This document shows positions 1 to 8,791 of a DNA stretch of 64,000 nt, in pieces; positions within the stretch are counted from its first letter, which is position 1, and each line of letters starts with the position of its first letter. The notes under the pieces are model-generated. The model did not search any database, was not told the origin of the DNA, and saw only the letters and a list, made by a program, of their open reading frames with translations. Location: positions 124,001-188,000 of the forward strand of contig NZ_JAAAKW010000006.1 in NCBI RefSeq assembly GCF_009905615.1, given 5' to 3'. A program made the translations under genes and the position numbers. The DNA is from Pseudomonas sp. SLFW. Its GTDB lineage: Bacteria; Pseudomonadota; Gammaproteobacteria; Pseudomonadales; Pseudomonadaceae.

Positions 1-1083
1 GACGTCCGGCCCAATCGACTGCTCGATCTTCAGCCGTTTGCGCTCAATGCGCCCACTTTGAGCCGCGAGAACGTCATCGATCAATTCCGCAACAGGTACG
101 CTGACAGACTCTTCCAGCGCCTGGCGTTGCTCGACCATCGCCAGGTTCAGGAGTCGCTCGATCAACTGCTGCATCCGTGCGCTCTCGTTGTCGATGTTGC
201 TGATGAAACGCCGACGTTGCTCGGAGGGCATGTCTTCGTGAAGTAACTCCGCTGCCCCACGGATGGCCGCCAACGGGCTTTTCAGCTCGTGAGTCAGCGT
301 ATGCACATACCGTTCGACGTAGGCCTTGCCCTCAAGCTGTGTGCGCATGTGCTCCACCGCGTGTGAGAGTTGCGCCAGCTCGCCGCCCCGGTAATGCGGC
401 AGCTCGGCGCGTCGCCCTTCACTCACAGCCTGCGCGTAGCTCGTCAGCCGGCGTAAGGAGTGGCTCAGCCAACTCGACAGCAGCGCGGCGAATAACAGCC
501 CCAACACCACCAGCCCCGCGCCGTACCAGAGCAAGCGTCGCTCGGTCCGGTCCACATAGGGTTGCAGCGAGCTGTTAGGTTTGGCGACGGTCACGACGCC
601 GATGATCTGGCCGCCGTCACGAATCGGCGCGCCGACGTGCATCACGGACGAGTCCGGGTTGTGTGGATCGAGGCGTGTCGAACGCGCGCCGTACTCGCCT
701 CGCAAGGTCAGGTAGACGTCGTTCCAGCGCGAGTAATCCTGCCCCACCGCTTCGCCGCTGGAGTCGAGCAGCACGATGCCTTTGGCGTCGGTCACGTAAA
801 CCCGGTTGTTGACCTGATTCTTCGGCAAGCCCCAGATCGTCGCGCCCGGCTGACGCAGACCGTAGGCCTTCAACACCTCGGGGAAATGGCTCTGGCTCAA
901 AGTGCCGTTCTTGACGTCCTCACGCAGCACTTCGGCCAGCAGGTTGGCCGTGTCGACCAAGGTTTCCTCTGTGGACTGACGAACGCCGGGACGGACTTCC
1001 TTCATCACGGTACTGAGCACGAAATAGCCGGTCAGGCCGATGAACAGCGCATAGACCAGAAAAATCCGGATGCTCAGGCGCAT
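1..1083 (-). CDS. creC: CreC sensor histidine kinase (partial, 3' end beyond window)
   Basis: Inner-membrane sensor kinase of the CreBC system. Translating the minus strand from the ATG at 1083 gives 361 residues with no stop before the window edge. A first membrane segment spans residues 7-26, a periplasmic sensor region about 27-183, and a second membrane segment about 184-206. A HAMP-like linker follows, then the phospho-acceptor box HTLTHELKSP with the histidine at 265. The ATPase domain lies mostly off the left edge. The ATG overlaps the creB stop as TGATG, so the two genes are translationally coupled. Identity rests on the H-box, the architecture and pairing with creB; the input signal cannot be read from the sequence. 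Confidence 0.9.
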   Translation of the reverse strand, partial: MRLSIRIFLVYALFIGLTGYFVLSTVMKEVRPGVRQSTEETLVDTANLLAEVLREDVKNGTLSQSHFPEVLKAYGLRQPGATIWGLPKNQVNNRVYVTDAKGIVLLDSSGEAVGQDYSRWNDVYLTLRGEYGARSTRLDPHNPDSSVMHVGAPIRDGGQIIGVVTVAKPNSSLQPYVDRTERRLLWYGAGLVVLGLLFAALLSSWLSHSLRRLTSYAQAVSEGRRAELPHYRGGELAQLSHAVEHMRTQLEGKAYVERYVHTLTHELKSPLAAIRGAAELLHEDMPSEQRRRFISNIDNESARMQQLIERLLNLAMVEQRQALEESVSVPVAELIDDVLAAQSGRIERKRLKIEQSIGPDV

Positions 1084-1766
1084 CAGCTACGCTCCGGGCT
1101 GTAGCTGTACCCCAAGCCACGATGGGTCTGGATCGGCTCCGCATCGGGCGCAATCATGCGCAGTTTGGCGCGCACGCTCTTGATGTGACTGTCGATGCTG
1201 CGCTCATAGCCCGCATCGCTAGGCACGCCCAACGCGTCGAGCAATTGCTCGCGACTGAATACCCGCTGGGGTTGTTCCAGCAAGCACTGCAACAGCCGAA
1301 ATTCGTGACGCGTGAGGCCAAGCGGTTGCCCGCGATAGGTGATGAGCACGCGATCCGCGTCGATCAAAAAATGACCATTGCTGGAGGCCGAGGGATCGAT
1401 GCGTGGTGACATACGCTTGAGAATCGCCCGAACCCGCGCGGTGACTTCCCGGGGGCTGAAAGGCTTGACGACGTAATCGTCCGCGCCGATTTCAAGCCCC
1501 ACCACCCGGTCGATTTCACCATCGCGAGCACTCAGAAACATCACCGGCACTTCGGTGAAACGGCGCAGTTGCTTGCAGGTTTCGAAGCCGCTGATATCGG
1601 GCAAACCGATGTCGAGGATGACCAGATCGGCGGGGGTCGCGCGCTGATACTCGACGGCCGCCAGCCCCAGCGTCTGCCACGTGGTGGTGAAACCCTCGCC
1701 CTGCAAGGCATAGACGAGGGTATCGGCGATGGCGGCTTCATCTTCGACAATCAGAATGTGGGGCAT
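1083..1766 (-). CDS. creB: CreB two-component response regulator (OmpR/PhoB type)
   Basis: A 227-residue response regulator. The N-terminal receiver domain has the acidic pair in IVEDE (residues 6-10), the phosphorylated aspartate at about 52 (ILDIGLPD) and the conserved lysine in VVKPFSPRE. The C-terminal half is a winged-helix DNA-binding domain ending in the typical THRGLGYSY turn. It lies directly upstream of creC on the same strand and overlaps it by one base. CreBC is known to control carbon-source responses in enterobacteria and beta-lactam and biofilm responses in Pseudomonas; that role is carried over from the family. The next gene upstream on this strand is the retropepsin-like gene. 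Confidence 0.93.
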   Translation of the reverse strand: MPHILIVEDEAAIADTLVYALQGEGFTTTWQTLGLAAVEYQRATPADLVILDIGLPDISGFETCKQLRRFTEVPVMFLSARDGEIDRVVGLEIGADDYVVKPFSPREVTARVRAILKRMSPRIDPSASSNGHFLIDADRVLITYRGQPLGLTRHEFRLLQCLLEQPQRVFSREQLLDALGVPSDAGYERSIDSHIKSVRAKLRMIAPDAEPIQTHRGLGYSYSPERS

Positions 1767-1842
1767 GGCATCCGAGCACTTGGCGTAAAGCCGGAACGGT
1801 GCCGGATATCAGGTCCGCACGTCAATCGGCGCTACGGCTACA

Positions 1843-2343
1843 TCAGCACTCGGGCTTGTCGGCGGTGTAACGACGGGCCGGGTTCACGGCCGCGCCGAAT
1901 TCACGCAAGGCCTTGGCGCCGATCAGTAACGGGTAGTTGAAATGGCTTCGGTCTACAAGGTTCACCTCGACGGTGCGCTTGACGTTGCCGAGGCACAGCT
2001 CCAGGTCCACCACCGGGCGTTTGGTCGGATCGACCGGCTCATCGTCATCATCGCCATCGGACCGGCCTTTGATGCGGCTGATGCGCGACACCTTGTGTTC
2101 GTAGACCTTGTTATCAGCGTCTTTGGTGGCCAGACGGAAGCGCACCCAGTCATCGCCATCACGCTTGAACAGCTCGATGTCCTTGGCCGACAACGAGGCA
2201 GTGAGCGCGCCGGTGTCCATCTTGGCCTTGAAGGTTTCGCCGAACTCCGAAACCTGAATGTACTCGTAGCGACCGTACAACGTCGGTTCGGCGGCCATGA
2301 CAGGCAACGCCAGCAGAGACAGAAGCGCCAGAAGGGATTTCAC
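1843..2343 (-). CDS. Periplasmic retropepsin-like protein (ATP-dependent zinc protease family domain)
   Basis: A 166-residue secreted protein. The GTG at 2343 is preferred because AGGA lies about 10 bases upstream and translation then begins with a clean signal peptide (MKSLLALLSLLALPVMA). The mature part has the retropepsin-like motif MDTGALTASLSA with D43-T44-G45, followed by an acidic linker (GDDDDEP) and the conserved segment FNYPLLIGAKAL. The family is often annotated as a putative ATP-dependent zinc protease although the DTG motif points to an aspartic-protease fold. It sits just upstream of creB on the same strand, a neighbourhood I recall from other Pseudomonas. Substrate unknown. Confidence 0.8.
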   Translation of the reverse strand: MKSLLALLSLLALPVMAAEPTLYGRYEYIQVSEFGETFKAKMDTGALTASLSAKDIELFKRDGDDWVRFRLATKDADNKVYEHKVSRISRIKGRSDGDDDDEPVDPTKRPVVDLELCLGNVKRTVEVNLVDRSHFNYPLLIGAKALREFGAAVNPARRYTADKPEC

Positions 2344-2538
2344 GTAACAGGTTCCTCGCAATGGGGTGGGCGTTGCACGAGCCCGATTTTAGACCGCAAC
2401 TTTGGGGTTCGTTCGCTTACAAAGAAAGAAGTCAGGCTATAGATAACCGAGTGAAACATTTGTCAGCGCTGGCCGGATTTGGCTACCTGAACCAAGCTGC
2501 TTATCATGCCCACCCCTGCCCTCGACCCTGAGTGATTT

Positions 2539-3432
2539 ATGCGTCACCTGCTCACCGGAATTGCTGTCACGCTCCTGCTTCTGCTCAACACCCTGGTGCT
2601 GTTCGGGCCATTGATGGTCTTCGCGCTGCTGAAACTGGTGTTCCAGAGCGAGATGCGAGACCGCTGTTCGTGGGCGGTGATGTGGATTGCCGAGACGTGG
2701 GCCGAGGTCAATAAGCTGATCTTCAAGCTATGCATTCCGACGCGCTGGGAGATCAACGGCGACCAGGGCCTGCGCGACGACACGTCGTATCTGGTGATCA
2801 GCAATCATCAATCGTGGGTCGACATTCCGGCGCTGGTGCAGGCGTTGAATCGCCGGACGCCGTTCTTCAAATTCTTTCTCAAGAAAGAGCTGGTCTGGGT
2901 GCCGTTTCTCGGTCTCGCGTGGTGGGCGCTCGACTACCCGTTCATGAAGCGCTACACCAAGGCGTTCCTGGCGAAGAATCCCGAGCTGAAAGGCAAAGAC
3001 CTGGAAATCACCAAGGAGGCCTGCGAGCTGTACAAGCGCCAGCCCGTCACCATCGTGAATTACCTGGAAGGCACGCGTTTCACACCCGCCAAACACGCGG
3101 AACAGGCGTCGCCCCACTCCTACCTGCTCCGCCCCAAGGCCGGTGGCGTGGCCTTCGTGCTGGCCGCGATGGGTGAACAGCTGGACGCCGTGCTGGACGT
3201 CACCGTCGTGTACCCCGGCGACCGCATTCCCGGTTTTTGGGACTTGATCTCAGGGCAAGTGCCAAGGGTCATCATCGACATCAAAACCCGAGAACTCGAC
3301 CCCGCCCTGTGGCGAGGCGATTACGAAAACGACCCGGTGTTTCGCGAATACGTGCAGGACTGGGTGAACCGGCTGTGGAACGAGAAAAACGCGAGGATTG
3401 CTGAGTTGCGTGGGGATCACGCTAAGAACTGA
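2539..3432 (+). CDS. Membrane acyltransferase, YihG/PlsC-like (LPLAT superfamily)
   Basis: A 297-residue protein with an N-terminal membrane segment (residues 4-32). The lysophospholipid acyltransferase motif NHQSWVD has the catalytic H90 and D95, and a second motif, EGTRF, lies near residue 177. The family transfers acyl chains to lysophosphatidate or related lysolipids at the inner membrane. The length and the WxxDYPFMKRY segment fit the YihG subgroup better than the shorter PlsC. The gene is monocistronic, pointing away from the creB side and towards the broken Abi_2 gene. The exact acyl acceptor cannot be deduced here. Confidence 0.85.
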   Translation: MRHLLTGIAVTLLLLLNTLVLFGPLMVFALLKLVFQSEMRDRCSWAVMWIAETWAEVNKLIFKLCIPTRWEINGDQGLRDDTSYLVISNHQSWVDIPALVQALNRRTPFFKFFLKKELVWVPFLGLAWWALDYPFMKRYTKAFLAKNPELKGKDLEITKEACELYKRQPVTIVNYLEGTRFTPAKHAEQASPHSYLLRPKAGGVAFVLAAMGEQLDAVLDVTVVYPGDRIPGFWDLISGQVPRVIIDIKTRELDPALWRGDYENDPVFREYVQDWVNRLWNEKNARIAELRGDHAKN

Positions 3433-3436
3433 TGCA

Positions 3437-4432
3437 TCACCCCCCGAACGATGAACGCGGAAATCCGGCCTCACTGGCGAACCCCATCGCCTTGAATGTA
3501 CAACCAGGCATCAACGGCTTTTTATCGATCAGATCGGCGACGTCATTTATCCATGTGGAGGCTGGGGCGATTGTGCGTAAGAGATACCCAATAATTGCCA
3601 CAAGACCGAACAACCTTTTGAGCGCATGTTGATCCAGATTCAGCGCTTGGAAATAGGGATCATCCGGAACTGCCAGTGGGTTTGGTGAGGCCTGATTCCA
3701 AATACGGGCATGATGCGCGCATCGGTTGCGTAGATGACTGATCTGCTGCAACCAGCGGCTTAACATTTTTGCGTTGGTCACCCCCAAACGCGCAAGGATG
3801 AAGTTCTGATACCGGTGACCCAGCAACTCGAAAAATTCTGAAAGATCCCCGAAATCCCACGCCTCTACCGCCACCCAAACAGGAATGGACTTGCCAGCCT
3901 GCCTATGCCAGCGAATGCAGTCCTCTCGGCTACGAGCAATGTGCGACTCTTGTTTGCGCCGCCACTATTCCCATTTGTTGCGCTCGTTGCCGCGAGAGTC
4001 TGTGTAAAACAAGGTCCATTTGCGCAGCACAAAGCGCTGATCGACGTAAGCCATCGGGCCGTGATAACCCACCTCGTGCGCCATCAGGGTCTTGAGATGA
4101 ACCTCGAGGCGCTCGATCGCGTCCAGCATCAGCAGCCGCAGCCGCTTATCGAATTGATAAAGGCTCACCACGTTATCGAAGGAAGTTCCCGATTGAAACG
4201 CCTCCAGCCGGACGGGCCTGCCTGTTACCTCACATGTTTCAGATCTGGAGCCGTTCATCTTGAAGGTGCGAGCGGGGTACCAGAATCCGCTCAGTCGGTA
4301 ATAGCCCAACTGAGCAAGCTTGCGGTGCGCACGATGCCGATCATTGATAACCATGCCGCGCTCGGCCAACAGTCAACCAACCGCGCATACGTACAAAAAG
4401 GTTTGGGAGGCGCTAGCTTCGACAACGTCCAT
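3437..4432 (-). pseudogene. Abi_2 family (AbiD/AbiF-like) abortive-infection gene, broken by a frameshift and a stop codon
   Basis: The minus strand encodes Abi_2-family sequence: RGMVINDRHRAHRKLAQLGYYRLSGFWYP, then FDKRLRLLMLDAIERLEVHLK, and in the C-terminal half IPVWVAVEAWDFGDLSEFFE and HLRNRCAHHARIWN (each motif shown in part). Two lesions separate the pieces. An amber codon TAG at 3965-3967 interrupts one continuous frame: the 30 codons after it remain open and join the C-terminal half in the same frame. At about 4371-4375 one base appears to be missing, because the preceding APPKPFCTYARLVD lies in another frame and would continue into LLAERGM with one added base. The true start is not clear. 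Intact relatives are phage-defence proteins of about 300 residues; this copy is probably inactive. Confidence 0.75.
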
Positions 4433-4673
4433 GTCTCAAAAATAAGAAGGCCCGAACGTAATGCCGGACTAAGCCAGCACCAGAGGATCGGGCGCAATTG
4501 AGGCGTATGTTCACGCTGGCAGCATGTTACGTCAACGGCCAAACTGACCAATCTGGTAATGGTCAGGCGTCACTGAAATAGCCAACGCATTGATCGCCAA
4601 GCCGTATCGGCCGCTGAAGCGTATCGTTAAATTCTTTTGTTTCAGGGCGTTAATCGGGTCAGGACTGATCCGA
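4433..4673. other. Intergenic spacer with no recognised gene
   Basis: About 240 bases between the Abi_2 remnant and the DUF2780 gene. I see no convincing coding frame, tRNA or strong terminator. It may hold further decayed 5' sequence of the Abi_2 gene. Confidence 0.4.
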
Positions 4674-5234
4674 TCATTTCGCCCCCCACACCCCACCCAA
4701 CGCCGACAGCGCCGAGCCGCTTGCGCCTTGCTGACTCAGGTATTGCAGGATCACCGGGACGAACTGGCCGACCATGTTGCCGTCCATGCCCAGTGCGCCG
4801 AAGGCTTTGGTCACGTCGCCCATGCTTTGCACGTTGCCCAGTGCGTTGTTGACGGCCGATTGGCTACCGGAGTTGCCGAGCATGCCGCCCAACCCGCCGA
4901 GGCTGCCGAGTGCAGAGGTGCCGGCGAGTTGATCAAGGCCGGGGACGGACTGGCTCAGTTGCGAGTAGTCATTGCCAGAGAGCTTGTTCTTGGCCAGACC
5001 CAGCAGTGCGCCGGTGCCGCCGACGGCTTGCTGCGGGGTGACGTTCAGTTGGGTGCCGAGCGTGTTGAGCAGTCCGGCAGCCTCAGGGGCTGCGGTGGCT
5101 TTCTGCTGGCCGCCGGTGGCGCCGGAAACAGCGTTGGCGGCGTCGTTCAGGTTGAAAGCGAAAACCGGGGTTGCCGCCAGTGCCATCAGGGTCGCCAGAA
5201 TAGCGCCGCGTGCGTTTTTCAGTGATACGTTCAT
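4674..5234 (-). CDS. Secreted DUF2780-family protein
   Basis: A 186-residue exported protein. The first 26 residues form a signal peptide ending at PVFA. The rest is rich in Gly, Ala, Ser and Leu, with a low-complexity stretch near residues 108-124 (LGSLGGLGGMLG) and a C-terminal block (FGALGMDGNMVGQFVPVIL) typical of DUF2780 proteins, sometimes called VcgC/VcgE-like. Function is unknown. Its closest neighbour is the divergently transcribed ECF sigma gene. Family assignment is from memory of the C-terminal block. Confidence 0.75.
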   Translation of the reverse strand: MNVSLKNARGAILATLMALAATPVFAFNLNDAANAVSGATGGQQKATAAPEAAGLLNTLGTQLNVTPQQAVGGTGALLGLAKNKLSGNDYSQLSQSVPGLDQLAGTSALGSLGGLGGMLGNSGSQSAVNNALGNVQSMGDVTKAFGALGMDGNMVGQFVPVILQYLSQQGASGSALSALGGVWGAK

Positions 5235-5465
5235 TGAGCCAACCTCACATGCAAAAGAACCGGCCGGGGCCGGCGTAACTCCGCGTTGGACCGCTGCCCC
5301 GATGGAAGTTCAAACCCGCCAGAATCCGCAGAGCCTGCGAAATATCTGCGTTTGCCGTGCATCCAGTTGATCCGCCGCGACGTATCCCCTGCATGGACGA
5401 AAACGCGCGCACTGTCCTGCCCGATGGGCGGTGGCGCTCCCGATTCCTTTTCGCGAGTAAAAACG

Positions 5466-6104
5466 GTGAATGGAACTGCGGCTCAACCTGGACTAATCTG
5501 CCAGCATTCTGGCCACCTGCGTGGCCGTCGCCGAACCCATGCCGGGAGCACGCTTATCTCTTCTGTCGACGCCGATGAACTCCGGCAACTGCTGGCGCAA
5601 TGTTCGCTGGGCAATCGCCGGGCGTTCGAAACCCTCTACCGCAAGGTGTCCGGCCAATTGTTCGCAGTGGCGTTGCGTTGCATGGGCCATCGCGATCAGG
5701 CCGAGGATGTGTTGCAGGAAGCCTTCGTGCGGATCTGGAACAGCGCGTCGCAATACGAGCCGAGCCTCTCGGCGCCGATGACCTGGATGGTCAGCATCAC
5801 GCGCAACAAGGCCATCGACCAACTGCGCAAACACCGTGAAGACCCGCTGACCGACGAGCAAGTGCAAGCCCTGTTCGATGAGGCGCCATCGGCTCATGAG
5901 CAGATGGAAAGCCTGCGCGATGCCACGGCGCTGCGTCGCTGCCTCGACACCTTGGAAGGCATGCAGCGCCAGTCGATTATCACCGCGTATTTTCACGGCG
6001 CATCCCACGGGGATCTGGTCACGCAACTGGCCGCGCCGCTGGGCACGGTCAAATCGTGGATTCGCCGCGGCATGGAGCGTCTGCGCAGGTGCCTTGAATC
6101 ATGA
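5466..6104 (+). CDS. ECF RNA polymerase sigma factor (start uncertain)
   Basis: Sigma-70 family factor of the ECF class. Region 2 is visible in CSLGNRRAFETLYRKVSGQL and DQAEDVLQEAFVRIWN, and region 4 in LGTVKSWIRRGMERLRRCL. The stop overlaps the next gene as ATGA, and that gene encodes its anti-sigma factor. The start is unresolved. The coordinates given use the in-frame GTG at 5466 (212 residues); another in-frame ATG is at 5424 and a CTG at 5517. Homology starts only at VDADELRQLL, and a well-placed GGGAG (5544-5548) precedes an ATC codon at 5556-5558, which would give 182 residues, the usual length for the family. Confidence 0.85.
   Translation: MNGTAAQPGLICQHSGHLRGRRRTHAGSTLISSVDADELRQLLAQCSLGNRRAFETLYRKVSGQLFAVALRCMGHRDQAEDVLQEAFVRIWNSASQYEPSLSAPMTWMVSITRNKAIDQLRKHREDPLTDEQVQALFDEAPSAHEQMESLRDATALRRCLDTLEGMQRQSIITAYFHGASHGDLVTQLAAPLGTVKSWIRRGMERLRRCLES
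5472..5499 (+). promoter_or_regulatory. Candidate ECF-type promoter upstream of the sigma factor gene
   Basis: GGAACT (5472-5477) and TAATCT (5494-5499) are separated by 16 bases. The GGAAC -35 element is typical of ECF sigma factors, so the gene may activate itself. If this is used, the transcript starts near 5506, which would rule out the upstream GTG and ATG start codons. Confidence 0.4.
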
Positions 6105-6775
6105 ATTACCTCCAGCCTGAATTGCGCCGTGCCCTCGCCGCCGACTACGCCATCGGCCTGATGCCCTCGACCGCCCGCAGGCGCTTCGAAAGCCTGCTGC
6201 TGGACGACCCCAATCTGCGCGCTGAAGTCGCTCAGTGGCAGGAAAGCCTGATCGGGCTGACGACTGAGTTGCGGCCAGAACCAGTGCCTGATCGCGTGTG
6301 GCAACAGATCGTCGCGCGCATCGAGCCGCAGCGTCTGCACGTGCCGGAAAAACGCTCGTTCTGGAGCTGGATACGCGTGGCCGCTGTCGCCTGCTCGCTG
6401 TTGGTCGCGATCATCGTGGGCGTGATCTACACCCGCGACAAACCGGACTTCAACGCCACACTGGTGGCCAACGACCAACAGCCGGCCCTGACCGTTCAGG
6501 CGTTCGAACGCTATCTGAAAGTCGAGCCAGTGGCCGTAGCCTCGGTCGATCCGGGCCGCAGTCTGGAGCTGTGGGCGATTCCGCTGGATGGCGTGCCTGT
6601 CTCGCTGGGCGTGATTCCCGACGACGGCAAAGGACGCGTGGACTTGAGCGATGCTCAGCGCAAGTTGCTGAGCGGACAAACGACGATGGCGATTACGCTG
6701 GAGCCGAAAGGAGGCTCGCCGTCAGGCAAACCAACCGGACCGATTCTGTACAAAGGCCAGTTGGCGTCGCTGTAA
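6101..6775 (+). CDS. RskA-type anti-sigma factor
   Basis: A 224-residue single-pass membrane protein. The cytoplasmic N-terminal part (LRRALAADYAIGLMPSTARRR) is the zinc-less anti-sigma domain that holds the ECF sigma factor. One membrane segment spans about residues 88-111 (VAAVACSLLVAIIVGVIYT). The periplasmic C-terminal domain (RSLELWAIPLDGVPVSLGVI) matches the RskA/anti-sigma-K family. It is co-transcribed and overlaps the sigma gene by four bases, so the two are translationally coupled. The stress signal is not evident from the sequence. Confidence 0.88.
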   Translation: MNYLQPELRRALAADYAIGLMPSTARRRFESLLLDDPNLRAEVAQWQESLIGLTTELRPEPVPDRVWQQIVARIEPQRLHVPEKRSFWSWIRVAAVACSLLVAIIVGVIYTRDKPDFNATLVANDQQPALTVQAFERYLKVEPVAVASVDPGRSLELWAIPLDGVPVSLGVIPDDGKGRVDLSDAQRKLLSGQTTMAITLEPKGGSPSGKPTGPILYKGQLASL

Positions 6776-6782
6776 GCGCGGC

Positions 6783-7439
6783 TTAGGGAATCGCAACGTC
6801 AATCAGGCGTTGCGGCTCGAAAAACCGCGCCAACTGACGGGTCCATAACACCGAACCCGACTGGACTGGCGGGCGTTTGCTGAAGGCGTTGGCGAAGCGC
6901 TCCCCATTGCGCAGTTTTTCTCGCAGGCTCGTCAGGCGAGCGCCGCCCTGATGATCACGCTCCCAGTACAGCGGCTCACTGAAGTAACGCACCCGTCTCG
7001 CAGGCTCCGGTGCCTCACCGACGCCCTGCAATCGCTGCGACCACGACTGACTGACGTTAGCGAACCGTTCATGCCCTTTGGTGGTCGGCAATTGCGCCTG
7101 GGTGATCAGGGAGAAGCCTGAAAGCCAGGGCGTCCACAGACGTGACACGCCACCGACAAAACATTCCCCCGGAACGAAATCGGCCTCACAGCTGGCTTCG
7201 TCGTGATAAGCCGGTGCGATTCGAACGTGCTGGCGGTAGGCAGAGCGATAACCGGATTGGCAAATCTGCGCAGGCACACCCGCCCACTGGCAGGCGTTGG
7301 CGTTTTCGAAGAAGACCACTGAGGAAATCCAGCGCGGCGCTTGCGCGTCCGAATCCGCCTTGGCCAACACGGCGGGCACGGCAATCAACCCGATGCCAAT
7401 CCCCACGATAAACCCCGCTTTCAACGCCCCCATCGACAT
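6783..7439 (-). CDS. DUF1190 (YgiB-like) family protein, second copy
   Basis: A protein of 218 residues from the ATG at 7439 (preceded by GGATGCAGC); another ATG is at 7433. It begins with a hydrophobic signal or anchor segment (KAGFIVGIGIGLIAVPAVLA). It shares with the lipoprotein at 8792-9460 the pattern FENANACQWAGVPAQIC, SCEADFVPGEC and YFSEPLYWER, so the two are paralogues, with paired cysteines conserved. A hairpin at 7584-7607 lies between it and the ATP-grasp gene, so it may be only weakly co-transcribed with the upstream genes. Function unknown; the family is associated with the outer envelope. Confidence 0.72.
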   Translation of the reverse strand: MSMGALKAGFIVGIGIGLIAVPAVLAKADSDAQAPRWISSVVFFENANACQWAGVPAQICQSGYRSAYRQHVRIAPAYHDEASCEADFVPGECFVGGVSRLWTPWLSGFSLITQAQLPTTKGHERFANVSQSWSQRLQGVGEAPEPARRVRYFSEPLYWERDHQGGARLTSLREKLRNGERFANAFSKRPPVQSGSVLWTRQLARFFEPQRLIDVAIP

Positions 7440-7583
7440 GCTGCATCCGCACCCAGAAAAAACCGGGCAGACAAATAGCACGCGATCACACCTCTAGAAA
7501 CAAGCGGGAATAGAAATCAAAAATTCCCCAGGCAATCACAGAAACGCCTTACATCGCCCAGGGCTTCGCCCTACGCCAGACGT

Positions 7584-7607
7584 AAAAAAGGCGACCCGAA
7601 GGTCGCC
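7584..7607 (-). terminator. Rho-independent terminator after the ATP-grasp gene
   Basis: Stem GGCGACC / GGTCGCC with a four-base loop, followed on the minus strand by six T. It lies just past the stop of the gene at 7626-8780. The same stem sequence recurs at 9998-10025. Confidence 0.75.
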
Positions 7608-7625
7608 CTGTTCAGTCATCCGCAA

Positions 7626-8780
7626 TCATCGAATGATGTGCGGCAGAAAGCGGCTGGTGTCCTTGGTAATCAACGAATCATCCTCGCGAATGCCGATCCC
7701 GGCAGGCTGATCGCCAATCATCCAGCTGCCGATGACGGTGTAATGGCCCTCGAAACAGGGCAGCGGGTGAAATTTCTGCAGCACGCTCGGGCCTGAGCCA
7801 TAAGGGCCGTTCTGATAAACCCTGCGGCCATTGTCTGTGCGGATGTCGATGTTGGCGCCTTCGCGGGAGAAGAACGGTTTGCGCACCCAGCCGTTGGCCA
7901 GTGGCTGAGTCGGATCGGCGTCGAAGAAGGTCGGCAGCAGGTTCGGATGCCCTTCGTGCAATTCCCACAGCAGCGCCAGCGCGCCTTTGTTCGAGAGGAT
8001 CGACTTCCACGCAGGCTCGATGAACAGCGTGCCACTCTTCTCGATGGCAGCACCGAATTCCTCCTGAAACATGTGCTCCCACGGGTACAGTTTGAACAGC
8101 GTGCGGATCGGTGCGTTCGACTCATCGACGAATGTGCCGCGCGTGTCCAGGCCGATGTCTTCGATGTCGATCAGGTGGGTCTGTAGCCCGGCTTCACGGG
8201 CGATGTCTCGCAAGTATTCCACCGTGCCACGATCCTCGACCGAGCCTTTCACGGACGAGAAATAAAACGGGGTTTCGATGAACAAGCCGCGAAACAGATC
8301 AGTCAGCTTTTCTTCCAGGCTGTTGAACTGATCCGACTCAGAGGGCAGTTGGCCACGCTGAATCTGCTGGTCGAGCCACAGGTACTGAAAGATGCTCGCT
8401 TCGTACAACGACGTCGGCGTGTCGTAGTTGGTCTCCAACAACTTTGCCGGACCGTGGCCGTCGTAGCTGAGGTCCATGCGGCCATATAAATGAGGCTGCC
8501 GTTCCTTCCACGAACGCCGAACGAAGTCGCGGTACTGCGCAGGGATCGCCAGTTTTTCGAGCCATTGCTCGCTGTCTACCACCCGTGCGACGAGGTCCAG
8601 GCACATCTCATGGATTTCCCGCGTGGGGTCCTCCAGGTCGTTCTCGATCTGCGCCAGCGAGAACTGGTAATACGCAGACTCGTCCCAATAGGGCTCGCCG
8701 TCGAACGTGTGGAAACCAAAGCCAAACTGCTCAGCGGTCTCTCGCCAGTCCGGGCGCGGGGCGATTCGGATTCTTTTCAT
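7626..8780 (-). CDS. Glutathionylspermidine synthase-like ATP-grasp protein (YgiC/YjfC family)
   Basis: A 384-residue member of the family containing the C-terminal amide-bond-forming domain of glutathionylspermidine synthase but no amidase domain. Recognisable blocks are YGRMDLSYDGHGPAKLLETN, GWVRKPFFSREGANIDI and the C-terminal YTVIGSWMIGDQPAGIGIRE (each up to 20 residues). By family it should use ATP to join a carboxylate and an amine through an acyl phosphate. For YgiC-type proteins the true substrate is not settled and glutathionylspermidine is not expected in Pseudomonas. It sits directly after the DUF1190 lipoprotein gene (11-base gap), the same pairing as E. coli ygiB-ygiC and yjfM-yjfC. 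Confidence 0.85.
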   Translation of the reverse strand: MKRIRIAPRPDWRETAEQFGFGFHTFDGEPYWDESAYYQFSLAQIENDLEDPTREIHEMCLDLVARVVDSEQWLEKLAIPAQYRDFVRRSWKERQPHLYGRMDLSYDGHGPAKLLETNYDTPTSLYEASIFQYLWLDQQIQRGQLPSESDQFNSLEEKLTDLFRGLFIETPFYFSSVKGSVEDRGTVEYLRDIAREAGLQTHLIDIEDIGLDTRGTFVDESNAPIRTLFKLYPWEHMFQEEFGAAIEKSGTLFIEPAWKSILSNKGALALLWELHEGHPNLLPTFFDADPTQPLANGWVRKPFFSREGANIDIRTDNGRRVYQNGPYGSGPSVLQKFHPLPCFEGHYTVIGSWMIGDQPAGIGIREDDSLITKDTSRFLPHIIR

Positions 8781-8791
8781 CGAAAGCCCCC

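Noticed and set aside
3874-3967. A frameshift between the two Abi_2 pieces
   Set aside because: The two pieces are in the same frame, with 30 open codons after the TAG, so it is a nonsense change. The frameshift is at the other lesion, near 4371.
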